Source: Promicromonospora iranensis (lineage in GTDB: Bacteria > Actinomycetota > Actinomycetes > Actinomycetales > Cellulomonadaceae). Taken from it: DNA of 64,000 bases. The DNA lies in contig NZ_JAJQQP010000007.1 of the NCBI RefSeq assembly GCF_028994805.1, positions 267,468 to 331,467 of the forward strand, written 5' to 3'. The position numbers were made by a program, and so were the translations under genes. Each line of letters starts with the position of its first letter. The first letter of the stretch is position 1. The notes under the pieces are model-generated. The model searched no databases and was not told the DNA's origin. It saw nothing but the letters and a program-made list of their open reading frames with translations. Positions 8,221-16,029 of the stretch are shown piece after piece.

Positions 8221-9102
8221 ATGAACGACCCGGCCGCTGAGGAGCCGACCGAGGCCGAGGCCCCGGTCTGCCCACGCCACCCGGACCGGGTGGCCTACGT
8301 GCGTTGCCAGCGGTGTGGCCGGCCCGCCTGCCCGGAGTGCCAGCGGCCGGCCGCCGTCGGCGTGCAGTGCGTCGACTGCGTTCGGGAGGCGAAGCGCACG
8401 GCACCGCGGGTCCGGACCGTCTTCGGCGGCGCCGCTGACAGCGCCGCTGCCAGCGGTCGCCCGATGGTCACGCTCACGATCATCGGGATCTGCGCCGTGA
8501 GCTGGCTGCTGCAGCTGGTGACGTCGGGTGCCTGGACGCAGATGCTGTGGTTCTGGCCCTGGGGCGGTGCGGTGGAGCCGTGGCGCTTTCTCACTGCCTC
8601 GTTCCTGCACTCGACGTCACCGCTGCACATCCTGTTCAACATGTATGCCCTGTGGATAACCGGCCAGTTCCTCGAGCCGCTGCTCGGGCGGTTGCGCTTC
8701 ACGGTCCTGTGCCTGCTCTCCGCCGTGGGCGGGTCGGTCGGCGTGCTGCTCCTTGCGGGCGACCCGTTCACGTCAGATGCCTGGGTGACACCGGTCGTCG
8801 GCGCCTCCGGCATGGTGTTCGGCCTGTTCGGGGCGATGCTTCCCGTGATGCGGCGGCTGGGCCGGAGCATGGGTCAGGTGCTCGTCCTGCTCGCGATCAA
8901 CGGTGCCATCGGCTTCTACGTGCCGAACATCTCCTGGCAGGCGCACCTGGGTGGGCTCGTCACCGGTGCTCTGGTGGCCACGGCCTACGCGTACGCGCCG
9001 AAGGACCGTCGCGCCGCCGTCGCCTGGGCCGTTCCCGTCGTCGGCATCGCGCTTCTCGCGGGCCTGGCGGTGGCGCGCTACAGCTCCGTAGGCGTCCTGT
9101 GA
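8221..9102 (+). CDS. Rhomboid family intramembrane serine protease with N-terminal zinc-binding motif
   Basis: 293 residues. Residues 10-60 hold a Cys/His cluster (CPRHPDRVAYVRCQRCGRPA then CPEC and CVDC) of B-box-like zinc-finger type, common in actinobacterial rhomboids. Six or so transmembrane helices follow. The active site is Ser196 in GASGMVFG and His242 in SWQAHLGGL; ASFLHSTSPLHILFNMYALW is the conserved loop/TM2 region. Rhomboids cleave membrane proteins within the bilayer; the substrate here is unknown. It is probably transcribed with or just after cyclophilin. Confidence 0.94.
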   Translation: MNDPAAEEPTEAEAPVCPRHPDRVAYVRCQRCGRPACPECQRPAAVGVQCVDCVREAKRTAPRVRTVFGGAADSAAASGRPMVTLTIIGICAVSWLLQLVTSGAWTQMLWFWPWGGAVEPWRFLTASFLHSTSPLHILFNMYALWITGQFLEPLLGRLRFTVLCLLSAVGGSVGVLLLAGDPFTSDAWVTPVVGASGMVFGLFGAMLPVMRRLGRSMGQVLVLLAINGAIGFYVPNISWQAHLGGLVTGALVATAYAYAPKDRRAAVAWAVPVVGIALLAGLAVARYSSVGVL

Positions 9103-9197
9103 ACACAGCGGTGACGCTGCGGCGCCCTGTGCTCGATGCGAGCAACTGGGCCGTTTCCGACACCTGGCGGTCTGTCACCACTCTCTTTTCCCCAGCT

Positions 9198-9217
9198 TTA
9201 CCCACAGCTGTGGATAA
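9198..9217. promoter_or_regulatory. Pair of inverted DnaA boxes
   Basis: TTACCCACA (9198-9206) on the plus strand and a perfect consensus TTATCCACA on the minus strand (9217-9209) are separated by GC, giving a near-palindromic 20-mer. It lies in the gap between the converging rhomboid and crgA genes. DnaA binding is inferred from the consensus. Confidence 0.6.
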
Positions 9218-9230
9218 ATAGGGACACAGT

Positions 9231-9258
9231 TCCGCGGCCGCCTCAGCGCGGCCGCGGA
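9231..9258. terminator. Terminator hairpin after crgA
   Basis: Perfect 11-bp arms 9231-9241 and 9248-9258 (TCCGCGGCCGC and its complement) with loop CTCAGC, four bases beyond the crgA stop codon and able to serve the converging rhomboid gene too. Confidence 0.8.
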
Positions 9259-9262
9259 GCGG

Positions 9263-9535
9263 TCACTTCCAGCGCGTCGTGAGGCCGAAACCCACGATGA
9301 TCAGGCCGAAGCCGACCGCGAGGTTCCACTGCCCCAGCTGCGGGATCGGCAGACCGAGCTCGGAGCTCGTGAGGTAGAACGTCACGATCCACACGAGCCC
9401 GAGGATCATCAGGCCCAGCATCACCGGGGCGAGCCAGCGCGGGTTGGTCGCCTCGCCGGGCAGGGCGACCTTCGCCTCGGACTTCTCGGTCTTGGGCGTG
9501 GCCTTCTTCTTGTTGCGGGACTTCGACTCGGGCAC
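9263..9535 (-). CDS. crgA: Cell division protein CrgA
   Basis: 90 residues from a GTG preceded by AGGAG. The first 30 residues are basic (ESKSRNKKKATPKTEKSEAK), then come two transmembrane helices (WLAPVMLGLMILGLVWIVTF and WNLAVGFGLIIVGFGL) with the short conserved loop LTSSELGLPIPQLGQWN between them. CrgA is the actinobacterial septation factor that interacts with FtsZ, FtsQ, FtsI and the PBP/RodA machinery. It is adjacent to the DUF881-sortase-pabA and pkn operons as in mycobacteria and Streptomyces, and transcribed away from the DUF881 gene. Confidence 0.93.
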   Translation of the reverse strand: MPESKSRNKKKATPKTEKSEAKVALPGEATNPRWLAPVMLGLMILGLVWIVTFYLTSSELGLPIPQLGQWNLAVGFGLIIVGFGLTTRWK

Positions 9536-9680
9536 GAGGCGGGCTCCTGTCCTGGGGTGGTCCGCCCGACGGGTGTGCCGAGCCGACGTCTGCATTCTTG
9601 TGGACTAGCGTAGTGCTCCACAGGCCGCAGTCGTGACCAGACGCGTCCGCGGGTTTACCGAATGGTGCAGGAGGGACGCG

Positions 9681-10496
9681 GTGACCGGACCCGGGCCGAC
9701 CCCCGCGCCGTCCACCAGGGGCGGTGCGAAGGGCCTCTTGCGTGCCCCGGCGCGTGCGGGATGGCGCTCCTGGGTCAGTGTGGGCTCCGTCGCGGTGCTG
9801 GCCGGGCTCATGTTCAGCGCCAGCGCGCGGCTGGCCGACGGCGGCGGCGCCGACACCCGCGATCCCCAGGACCTCGCCCAGCTGGTGGACGCCGAGACCG
9901 GTCGGGTCGCCGAGCTCACCGAGCGTACCGGCGCGCTCGACCGGGAGATCGAGACGCTCAGCGCCCGCGCGAGCACGACGGTCCCCACGCTGGACGGCGA
10001 CCTGGTGAAGCGCGAGGGCGTGGTGTCCGGGTCCGAGCCGGTGCGTGGCACTGGGCTCACGGTGACGCTCGACGATGCACCGTCGACGTCGGTCGGTACG
10101 GGGCCCGGTGGGGTGGAGCCGCAGCCCGACGACCTCGTGGTGCACCAGCAGGACCTGCAGCACGTCATCAACGCCCTGTGGGCGGGTGGGGCCGAGGCGA
10201 TGACGCTGCAGGGTGAGCGCGTGACCTCGACGTCGGCGTTCCGTTGCTCCGGAAACATCCTGCTGCTGCACGGGAAAGTGTTCTCACCGCCCTATAAGGT
10301 GACGGCGGTCGGAGACCCGGCGAAGATGGAGTCGTCACTCGACAGCTCCGAGGGCGTCCAGACGTATCTCGAGTACGTCGACTGGGTGCACCTGGGCTGG
10401 GACGTGCAACGCAGTGACGACCTGGACCTCCCCGCGTACGACGGCGGCGGTCTGCAGTATGCGACGGTTCCCGACGGTACGGAGGTCTTTGGATGA
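9681..10496 (+). CDS. DUF881 family protein
   Basis: 271 residues from GTG 9681, chosen because AGGAGGG lies at 9669-9675; the in-frame ATG at 9633 lacks such a site. One transmembrane segment (about residues 30-50) is followed by a coiled-coil stretch (AQLVDAETGRVAELTERTGA) and the DUF881 core with GTGLTVTLDDAP, VVHQQDLQHVINALWAGGAE and GDP at the C-terminal third. The family is related in topology to division-associated proteins (YlxW/YlxX-like), with the soluble part outside; function is not established. Its stop overlaps the sortase start (ATGA), so the two are translationally coupled. Confidence 0.88.
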   Translation: MTGPGPTPAPSTRGGAKGLLRAPARAGWRSWVSVGSVAVLAGLMFSASARLADGGGADTRDPQDLAQLVDAETGRVAELTERTGALDREIETLSARASTTVPTLDGDLVKREGVVSGSEPVRGTGLTVTLDDAPSTSVGTGPGGVEPQPDDLVVHQQDLQHVINALWAGGAEAMTLQGERVTSTSAFRCSGNILLLHGKVFSPPYKVTAVGDPAKMESSLDSSEGVQTYLEYVDWVHLGWDVQRSDDLDLPAYDGGGLQYATVPDGTEVFG

Positions 10497-11326
10497 CCCA
10501 CGCGCAGGCCGGCCATCACGTGCCGCTGCCACAGGAGGTCTTCCCCATCGCGTATCAGCGCGGTCCGTCCGGCATGGGCCCGCGCAACGCGCGGCGTCCT
10601 CGCGGATCGACGGCGCCCATGCGGCCGGTCGCCTGGCTGATCGGCGCCCTGGGCGAGCTCCTGGTGACCGCAGGCGTCGTGCTCGGGCTCTTCGTGGTGT
10701 GGCAGCTCTGGTGGACCGACGTCGAAGGCGCGCGGGCCCAGAGCGAGATCATCGCCGAGATGGACTGGGGATCCGCGCCACAGGGCCCGGCGACAGCTCC
10801 GGAGAACCACGGGCCGCCGCCCGTCATGAAGGAACCGCCCGAGGCCGGGACGCTCTTCGCCCAGATGTTCATCCCCCGGTTCGGGGACGACTACGTCAAG
10901 CCCGTCGCCGAGGGCACGGACAAGGCGACAGTGCTCGACACCATCGGCATCGGGCACTACACCGGCACCGCGATGCCGGGCGATCTCGGCAACTTCGCCG
11001 TCGCCGCGCACCGCACCACGTACGGCAAGCCGTTCAACCAGATCGCGGAGCTCGAGACGGGCGACGCCGTCGTGGTCCGGACCAAGGAGACCTGGTACGT
11101 CTACAAGGTGACCGAGGCCAAGATCGTGTATCCACAGAACGTCGAGGTGATCGCCCCGGTGCCCGGGGTGACCGACGACCAGCCCATGCCCGAGCTGACC
11201 CAGCGGTTCATCACGCTCACCTCCTGCCACCCGATGTTCTCCGCGACCGAGCGGTACATCGTGCACGGTGAGCTGGACTACTGGGCTCCGGTGGGCGAAG
11301 GCAAGCCGAAGGAGCTGGTGAGCTGA
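10493..11326 (+). CDS. srtE: Class E sortase
   Basis: 277 residues. A transmembrane helix at about residues 44-70 (GELLVTAGVVLGLFVVWQLW) anchors the extracytoplasmic catalytic domain. The catalytic triad is visible: His173 in VAAHRTTYG, Cys245 in TLTSCHP and Arg254 in TERYIVHG. Class E sortases of high-GC Gram-positives recognise LAxTG-like sorting signals and attach pili or surface proteins to peptidoglycan. No substrate with such a signal was recognised in the window. It overlaps the DUF881 gene upstream and the 52-residue membrane protein downstream by 4 and 1 bases, forming a tight operon that leads into pabA. Confidence 0.94.
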   Translation: MTHAQAGHHVPLPQEVFPIAYQRGPSGMGPRNARRPRGSTAPMRPVAWLIGALGELLVTAGVVLGLFVVWQLWWTDVEGARAQSEIIAEMDWGSAPQGPATAPENHGPPPVMKEPPEAGTLFAQMFIPRFGDDYVKPVAEGTDKATVLDTIGIGHYTGTAMPGDLGNFAVAAHRTTYGKPFNQIAELETGDAVVVRTKETWYVYKVTEAKIVYPQNVEVIAPVPGVTDDQPMPELTQRFITLTSCHPMFSATERYIVHGELDYWAPVGEGKPKELVS

Positions 11327-11484
11327 TGTACGCGCTGCTGTGGCGGGCGATCCCCGGGCCGGGCTGGTTCAAGTTCCTCGTGTGCCTCGTGCTCATCTTC
11401 GGCGTGGTCGCAGTGTGCTTCACCGAGTTCTTCCCGTGGCTCAGCGAGTACATGCCCTTCAACGACACGACGGTCGGCGCGTAG
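11326..11484 (+). CDS. 52-residue single-pass membrane protein
   Basis: ATG overlaps the sortase stop by one base (TGATG). The protein has one hydrophobic helix (FLVCLVLIFGVVAVCFTEFF) flanked by the aromatic motif IPGPGWFKF before it and FPWLSEYMPFND after it. A similar small protein sits between the sortase and pabA in other Actinobacteria; its function is unknown. The overlap argues for translation coupled to the sortase. Confidence 0.75.
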   Translation: MYALLWRAIPGPGWFKFLVCLVLIFGVVAVCFTEFFPWLSEYMPFNDTTVGA

Positions 11485-11496
11485 CGGTCCTCGCCG

Positions 11497-11502
11497 TAGC
11501 AT
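11497..11502 (+). promoter_or_regulatory. Leaderless promoter -10 element for pabA
   Basis: TAGCAT occupies -12 to -7 relative to the A of ATG 11509, and no ribosome binding site is present. pabA may therefore have its own start site within the sortase operon. Confidence 0.5.
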
Positions 11503-11508
11503 TTGACC

Positions 11509-12171
11509 ATGACGCGCATCCTTGTCGTCGACAACTACGACTCGTTCGTCTACACGATCGTGGGCTACCTCGACCAGATCGGCGCCCGGACCGTGGTGGT
11601 CCGGAACGACGCCGTGCCCTCCCCCGACGCCGACGGCCGCTACTGGTACGACGGCGACGACGGCACCCCCGAGCCCTACGACGGTGTGCTCGTGTCGCCG
11701 GGACCCGGCACCCCCGCGGAGGCCGGCGCGTCCGAGGACGTCATCCGCGCCTGTGCCCGGTCCCGCACCCCGATGCTGGGCGTCTGCCTCGGACACCAGG
11801 CCCTCGCCGAGGTGTACGGCGGCACGGTGACCCACGCACCGGAGCTCATGCACGGCAAGACCAGCCTCGTGGAGCACACCGGGGCCGGGGTTCTCGCCGG
11901 CCTGCCGATCCCGTTCACCGCTACGCGGTACCACTCGCTCGCCGTGACGCCGGACAGCGTGCCCGCTGAGCTCGAGGTGACGTGCACGACGGCGTCGGGC
12001 ATCGTCATGGGGCTGCAGCACCGTGAGCTGCCGCTGCACGGCGTGCAGTTCCACCCCGAGTCCGTCCTCACCGAGGGTGGCCATCGCCTGCTCGCGAACT
12101 GGCTCGAGACCTGCGGGCTCGAGGGCGCTGCGGATCGGGCAAGCGGAATGGCGCCGCTGGTCACCTCGTGA
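11509..12171 (+). CDS. pabA: Aminodeoxychorismate/anthranilate synthase component II (glutamine amidotransferase)
   Basis: 220 residues, a class I glutamine amidotransferase that supplies ammonia to a chorismate-using synthase (PabB for folate or TrpE for tryptophan). It begins TRILVVDNYDSFVYTIVGYL. The triad is Cys93 in MLGVCLGHQAL, His182 and Glu184 in VQFHPESV. The oxyanion segment GVLVSPGPGTP is present. Location beside the pkn operon and sortase matches Rv0013 and its Streptomyces counterparts, annotated pabA or trpG; the sequence cannot decide the partner. A TTG six bases upstream is an alternative start. Confidence 0.9.
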   Translation: MTRILVVDNYDSFVYTIVGYLDQIGARTVVVRNDAVPSPDADGRYWYDGDDGTPEPYDGVLVSPGPGTPAEAGASEDVIRACARSRTPMLGVCLGHQALAEVYGGTVTHAPELMHGKTSLVEHTGAGVLAGLPIPFTATRYHSLAVTPDSVPAELEVTCTTASGIVMGLQHRELPLHGVQFHPESVLTEGGHRLLANWLETCGLEGAADRASGMAPLVTS

Positions 12172-12192
12172 CCGGCGACGCCATGCCTGTCC

Positions 12193-12222
12193 TGCGCTGA
12201 CCGGGTCTCCCCGGTCAGCGCA
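12193..12222. terminator. Terminator between pabA and pknB
   Basis: Perfect 12-bp arms (12193-12204 and 12211-12222, TGCGCTGACCGG and its complement) with a GTCTCC loop between converging genes. Confidence 0.85.
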
Positions 12223-12228
12223 CGAGCG

Positions 12229-14271
12229 CTACGGGAAGACGTCCTCGCCGTCGCCTTCGCCCTCGCCGTTGCCGTTGCCTCCGCCTTCGTCCTCGGCCGG
12301 ACCGGAGGACACCACCAGGTTGATCCTGGCGCCCTGCTCGACCGTGGCTCCGGGCGGCGGGTCCGAGCGGATCACTCGACCCTCCTCGATGGTCTCCGAG
12401 GGCTCCTGCGAGGCCTCGACGCACGTGACCTGGGAACCGGTGCACGAGACCTGGGCCTCTTCGACCGTCTTGCCGACGAGGTCGACGGGGACGGTCGTCT
12501 CCACGGGCTCCGGTGCCTTGGCGAGGAAGACGGTCACCGACTGGCCCTGCGGCACGTCGCCGGCCTCCGGATCGGTGCGGACGACGGTACCCGGCGGGAC
12601 CTCGTCGCTCTCTTCCTCGTCCCACTGGATGGTGCCGAGGCCGAGGTTCTCCAGCTGCGTTTCCGCGCCCTGCCTGGACTGCCCGATGACGTTCGGCAGC
12701 GTCGTCATGCCGGTCGAGACGTACAGGATGACCTCGGAACCCTCCTGGGCGGTCTGCCCGGCTCCGGGCTCGCTCTTGGTCACCATGTCCTTGCCGACGT
12801 TGCGGCTGTTCTCGGAGTCGGTGCCTCCCACCGTGAGGTTCGCCTCCTCGAGCCGCGCTCGAGCGGCGTCCTGGGACAGCCCGCTCACGTCGGGGATCGT
12901 CACCTGGCCGGGCGCGCCCGCGACGTAGACGGTGACCGTCGAGCTCGGGTCGACCTCCTCGCCCGCAGGGGGGTCGGTCGTGCCCGTGGTGTGTCCCTCG
13001 TCGAGGTCGGAGTCCTTGTCGATCGCCTGCTGGAAGGTCAGCCCGGCTGCCTCGATCTGTGCCCTGGCGTCGTCAACGGCCAGGCCCTCCGCGATCCGGG
13101 GCACGGGCACCGTCGTCGGCTCCTGGTTGGCCGCGTTCTCCATCGCCATCGCGATGGCGATGGCCGCGACCGCTGCCAGAGCGATCCCGAGGAGCCACCA
13201 CATGAGGGCCTTGCTCTTCTTCTCGGGCTCCTGGTCGGCACGGTTCGGCTGACCGGGGTATCCCCCGCCGGGCGTGACGGGGCTCTGCTGCGCCGTCGTC
13301 GGACCCCAGCTCGCCGGGGTCGGCGACATGACCTGGGTGGCGCCGTACGCGGGCTGGCCGGCGACCTGGGTGGCACCCATCATGGCGCCCACCATCGGCG
13401 CGCTGATCTGGCCGCCGCGCATCGCGGACTCCAGGTCGCGCCGGAACTCCGCGGCCGTGCTGTACCGCTGCTCGCGGTCCTTGGTCAGCGCCTTGAGCGT
13501 GATGCGGTCCAGCACGTCGGGGACGTCGGTGGCGACCTCGGAGGGGCGCTGCGGCTCCTGGCCCACGTGCTGGTACGCGACCGCCACCGGCGAGTCGCCC
13601 TGGAACGGCGGGCGGCCGGTGAGCAGCTCGAACAGCATGCAGCCGGTCGAGTACAGGTCGGAGCGGGTATCCACCTGCTCGCCGCGGGCCTGCTCCGGGG
13701 AGAGGTACTGCGCGGTGCCGATCACGGCGTGCGTCTGCGTCATCGTCGCGGCGGAGTCCGCCATGGCGCGCGCGATGCCGAAGTCCATCACCTTGACCGC
13801 GCCCGTGGGCGTGATCATGACGTTCGCGGGCTTGATGTCGCGGTGCACGATGCCGGCGTGGTGCGAGTACTCCAGCGCGCTGAGCACACCGACGGTGATC
13901 TCGACGGCCTCCTCGATGGGCACCGCCGCACCGTCGGTCAGGATGTCGCGGACCGTGTGGCCTTCCACGTACTCCATGACGATGAACGGGACGTGCACAT
14001 CCTCGCCCGCGGCGTTCTGGTGGATGTCCTCGCCCGTGTCGTACACGGCGACGACAGCCGGGTGGTTCAGAGCGGCGGCGGACTGCGCCTCACGCCGGAA
14101 GCGCACCAGGAAGGACGGGTCACGGGCGAGGTCGGAACGCAGCACCTTGATCGCGACGGTACGACCGAGACGGGTGTCGTGGCCGATGTGGACCTCGGCC
14201 ATGCCGCCACGGCCGACAAGCTCGCCGACCTCGTAACGGCCGGCGAGTACGCGGGGCGTGTTCTCCACCAC
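12229..14271 (-). CDS. pknB: PASTA-domain Ser/Thr protein kinase PknB
   Basis: 680 residues from GTG. The cytoplasmic Hanks-type kinase domain covers about 1-275: glycine loop GRGGMAEV, Lys42 in AIKVL, catalytic Asp145 in HRDIKPAN, DFG as VMDFGIAR, and APE as YLSPEQARGE. A Gln/Pro-rich linker leads to one transmembrane helix near 355-378 (WWLLGIALAAVAAIAIAMAM). Four extracellular PASTA repeats follow (starting near VPVPRIAEG, VTIPDVSGL, TTLPNVIGQ, TTVPVDLVG), which bind muropeptides or lipid II. The tail after the last repeat is acidic and Gly/Asn-rich. PknB controls peptidoglycan synthesis and division. It is last in the fhaA-to-pknB operon, its start directly following the pknA stop. Confidence 0.96.
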   Translation of the reverse strand: MVENTPRVLAGRYEVGELVGRGGMAEVHIGHDTRLGRTVAIKVLRSDLARDPSFLVRFRREAQSAAALNHPAVVAVYDTGEDIHQNAAGEDVHVPFIVMEYVEGHTVRDILTDGAAVPIEEAVEITVGVLSALEYSHHAGIVHRDIKPANVMITPTGAVKVMDFGIARAMADSAATMTQTHAVIGTAQYLSPEQARGEQVDTRSDLYSTGCMLFELLTGRPPFQGDSPVAVAYQHVGQEPQRPSEVATDVPDVLDRITLKALTKDREQRYSTAAEFRRDLESAMRGGQISAPMVGAMMGATQVAGQPAYGATQVMSPTPASWGPTTAQQSPVTPGGGYPGQPNRADQEPEKKSKALMWWLLGIALAAVAAIAIAMAMENAANQEPTTVPVPRIAEGLAVDDARAQIEAAGLTFQQAIDKDSDLDEGHTTGTTDPPAGEEVDPSSTVTVYVAGAPGQVTIPDVSGLSQDAARARLEEANLTVGGTDSENSRNVGKDMVTKSEPGAGQTAQEGSEVILYVSTGMTTLPNVIGQSRQGAETQLENLGLGTIQWDEEESDEVPPGTVVRTDPEAGDVPQGQSVTVFLAKAPEPVETTVPVDLVGKTVEEAQVSCTGSQVTCVEASQEPSETIEEGRVIRSDPPPGATVEQGARINLVVSSGPAEDEGGGNGNGEGEGDGEDVFP

Positions 14272-16029
14272 TCATACGTCCTTAGATGTCATGGCCGTCT
14301 GCCTCAGGGCATACGGCTCGTTGAAAAGCATCATCCCAGAAGCGGCGACTGCGGCCGCTGCCGGGGGATTCAGCATTTCGGCGTGGATTTCGGAGGAACC
14401 CCACGGCTCCTGCAGAGCGCTGTTGTCACCGCCTCCGGTGACCAGCGTGATGATGAGCACCACCAGCAGCAACGCGACCAGCGCGACAAGCGGCCAGGAC
14501 ACGCGGACCCCGATGCGGTCCTCGATCCCGCCCACCCACCGTTGGATGTCGGACGACAGACTTCGTCGCTTCCCAGGGTGCCCCCCGGAGCGCCCCTGCT
14601 GGGGGACCTTCCGCCCGTCCTGGCGTGTCGAGTGCAGATCGCGACGCGACGGGTAGGACCGCGCGCCGTTGCCTGCCGCGGTGCCTGACGGCGGTGGGAC
14701 GTAGCCAGAACCGTGCGGCCGGCCGTAGGCGTCGGTGCCGAACGCACCCGACGTCGTGCCGTAGCCCGCGGAGTCCGCGCCGTAGCCGGCGGAGTCCGTG
14801 CCGTACTGCCCCGAACCAGGGCCGCCGGCCGGGGTGCCCGGCGCGGGCGAGTAGGGACGCCCGTACGCGTCGGTGCCGTGGGTGCCCGACGTCGTGCCGT
14901 AGCCGGCCGAGTCGGAACCGTGGGCACCCGAGCCGAAAGGGCCCGAACCGTAGCCGCCCGCGGGTGTGCCCGAGCCGTACCCGCCGGCCGGGGTGCCACG
15001 GTCCGGGCTGGGCGGCGCTGACTGCGCGTTCGCGACGGTGGTGTGCCGACCGCCGCTGCTCTGGCCGAACGGCGTCTGCCGGCGTGCGTGGGACGGCCCG
15101 GGCTGCGGCGCGGCGCCGCTCCGGCCGTTGTTCGACCGCTGCGGCGCGGACGGCGGGCCGTCCCGGCGGGCCCGGCGTGCATAGCGCGAGCTGCCGAACG
15201 GGTCCTCTGCGATCTCTGCGGCGAGCACGTCGAGGTGCCGTGCCAGCTGGTCCGCCGAGGAGATGCGCTGCGCCGGATCCTTCTCCAGCATCTGCGTGAT
15301 GGTCTCGGCGAGGCCCGGGTGGACCGACGTCGGCAGCAGCGGCACCGGCGCGTTGACGTGCGCGATCGCGATGTCGACAGGCGTTCGGCCCGTGAACGGC
15401 CGCCGACCGGCCGTGGCCTCGTAGGCGACGACGCCGAGTGCGTAGATGTCGGAGGCGCCCGTGGCGGACTGGCCCACCGCCTGCTCGGGCGACAGGTACT
15501 GCGCCGTGCCCATGACCATGCCGGTGGCGGTCATGGGCACCTGGTTCTGCGCCACGGAGACGCCGAAGTCGGTGATCTTCACCGTGCCGGAGTGCTCCAG
15601 CAGGATGTTGCCCGGCTTGACGTCCCGGTGCACGACCCCCGCGAGGTGAGCGGCGTGTAGGCCTCGGGCCGTCTGCGCCAGGATCGGCAGGAGCCGGGCC
15701 GGCGGGAGGACGGGCTCGCGCTCGAGCAGGTCGGCGAGCGGCTCGCCCAGCACGAGCTCCATGACGAGGTAGCCGGCGCCGCGCTCCTCGCCGTAGTCGA
15801 ACATCTGCGCGATGTTGGGGTGAACGAGGGTCGACGAGTTCCGGGCCTCCGTGCGCAGGCGACGAAGAAAGTCCTCGTTGCCCGTGTACTCCTCGCGGAG
15901 CACCTTCACGGCGATCTCACGCGCGAGCTTCTCGTCGCGCGCTACCCAGACCTCGCCCATGCCGCCCATGGCGATGCGCCGCACGAGCGTGTAGCGCTCA
16001 CCGAGCGTCAGACCCTCGACCGGCCTCAT
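14272..16029 (-). CDS. pknA: Ser/Thr protein kinase PknA with Gly/Tyr repeat linker
   Basis: 585 residues; ATG overlaps the pbpA stop (ATGA). Kinase domain about 8-270: glycine-rich loop IAMGGMGEV, Lys42 in AVKVL, catalytic Asp136 in HRDVKPGN, DFG in ITDFGVSV, and YLSPEQAVGQ. The linker (about 330-500) is low-complexity Gly/Ser/Tyr/Thr with imperfect repeats of the type AGYGTTSG-x2-GTDAYGRP, appearing twice in full, plus several GYGSGTPAG units. One transmembrane helix (WPLVALVALLLVVLIITLV) lies near the C-terminus, with a short external tail. PknA and PknB act together on cell shape and division. The tyrosine-rich repeat is longer than in mycobacterial PknA and may be a site of phosphorylation or condensation (inference). 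Confidence 0.94.
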   Translation of the reverse strand: MRPVEGLTLGERYTLVRRIAMGGMGEVWVARDEKLAREIAVKVLREEYTGNEDFLRRLRTEARNSSTLVHPNIAQMFDYGEERGAGYLVMELVLGEPLADLLEREPVLPPARLLPILAQTARGLHAAHLAGVVHRDVKPGNILLEHSGTVKITDFGVSVAQNQVPMTATGMVMGTAQYLSPEQAVGQSATGASDIYALGVVAYEATAGRRPFTGRTPVDIAIAHVNAPVPLLPTSVHPGLAETITQMLEKDPAQRISSADQLARHLDVLAAEIAEDPFGSSRYARRARRDGPPSAPQRSNNGRSGAAPQPGPSHARRQTPFGQSSGGRHTTVANAQSAPPSPDRGTPAGGYGSGTPAGGYGSGPFGSGAHGSDSAGYGTTSGTHGTDAYGRPYSPAPGTPAGGPGSGQYGTDSAGYGADSAGYGTTSGAFGTDAYGRPHGSGYVPPPSGTAAGNGARSYPSRRDLHSTRQDGRKVPQQGRSGGHPGKRRSLSSDIQRWVGGIEDRIGVRVSWPLVALVALLLVVLIITLVTGGGDNSALQEPWGSSEIHAEMLNPPAAAAVAASGMMLFNEPYALRQTAMTSKDV

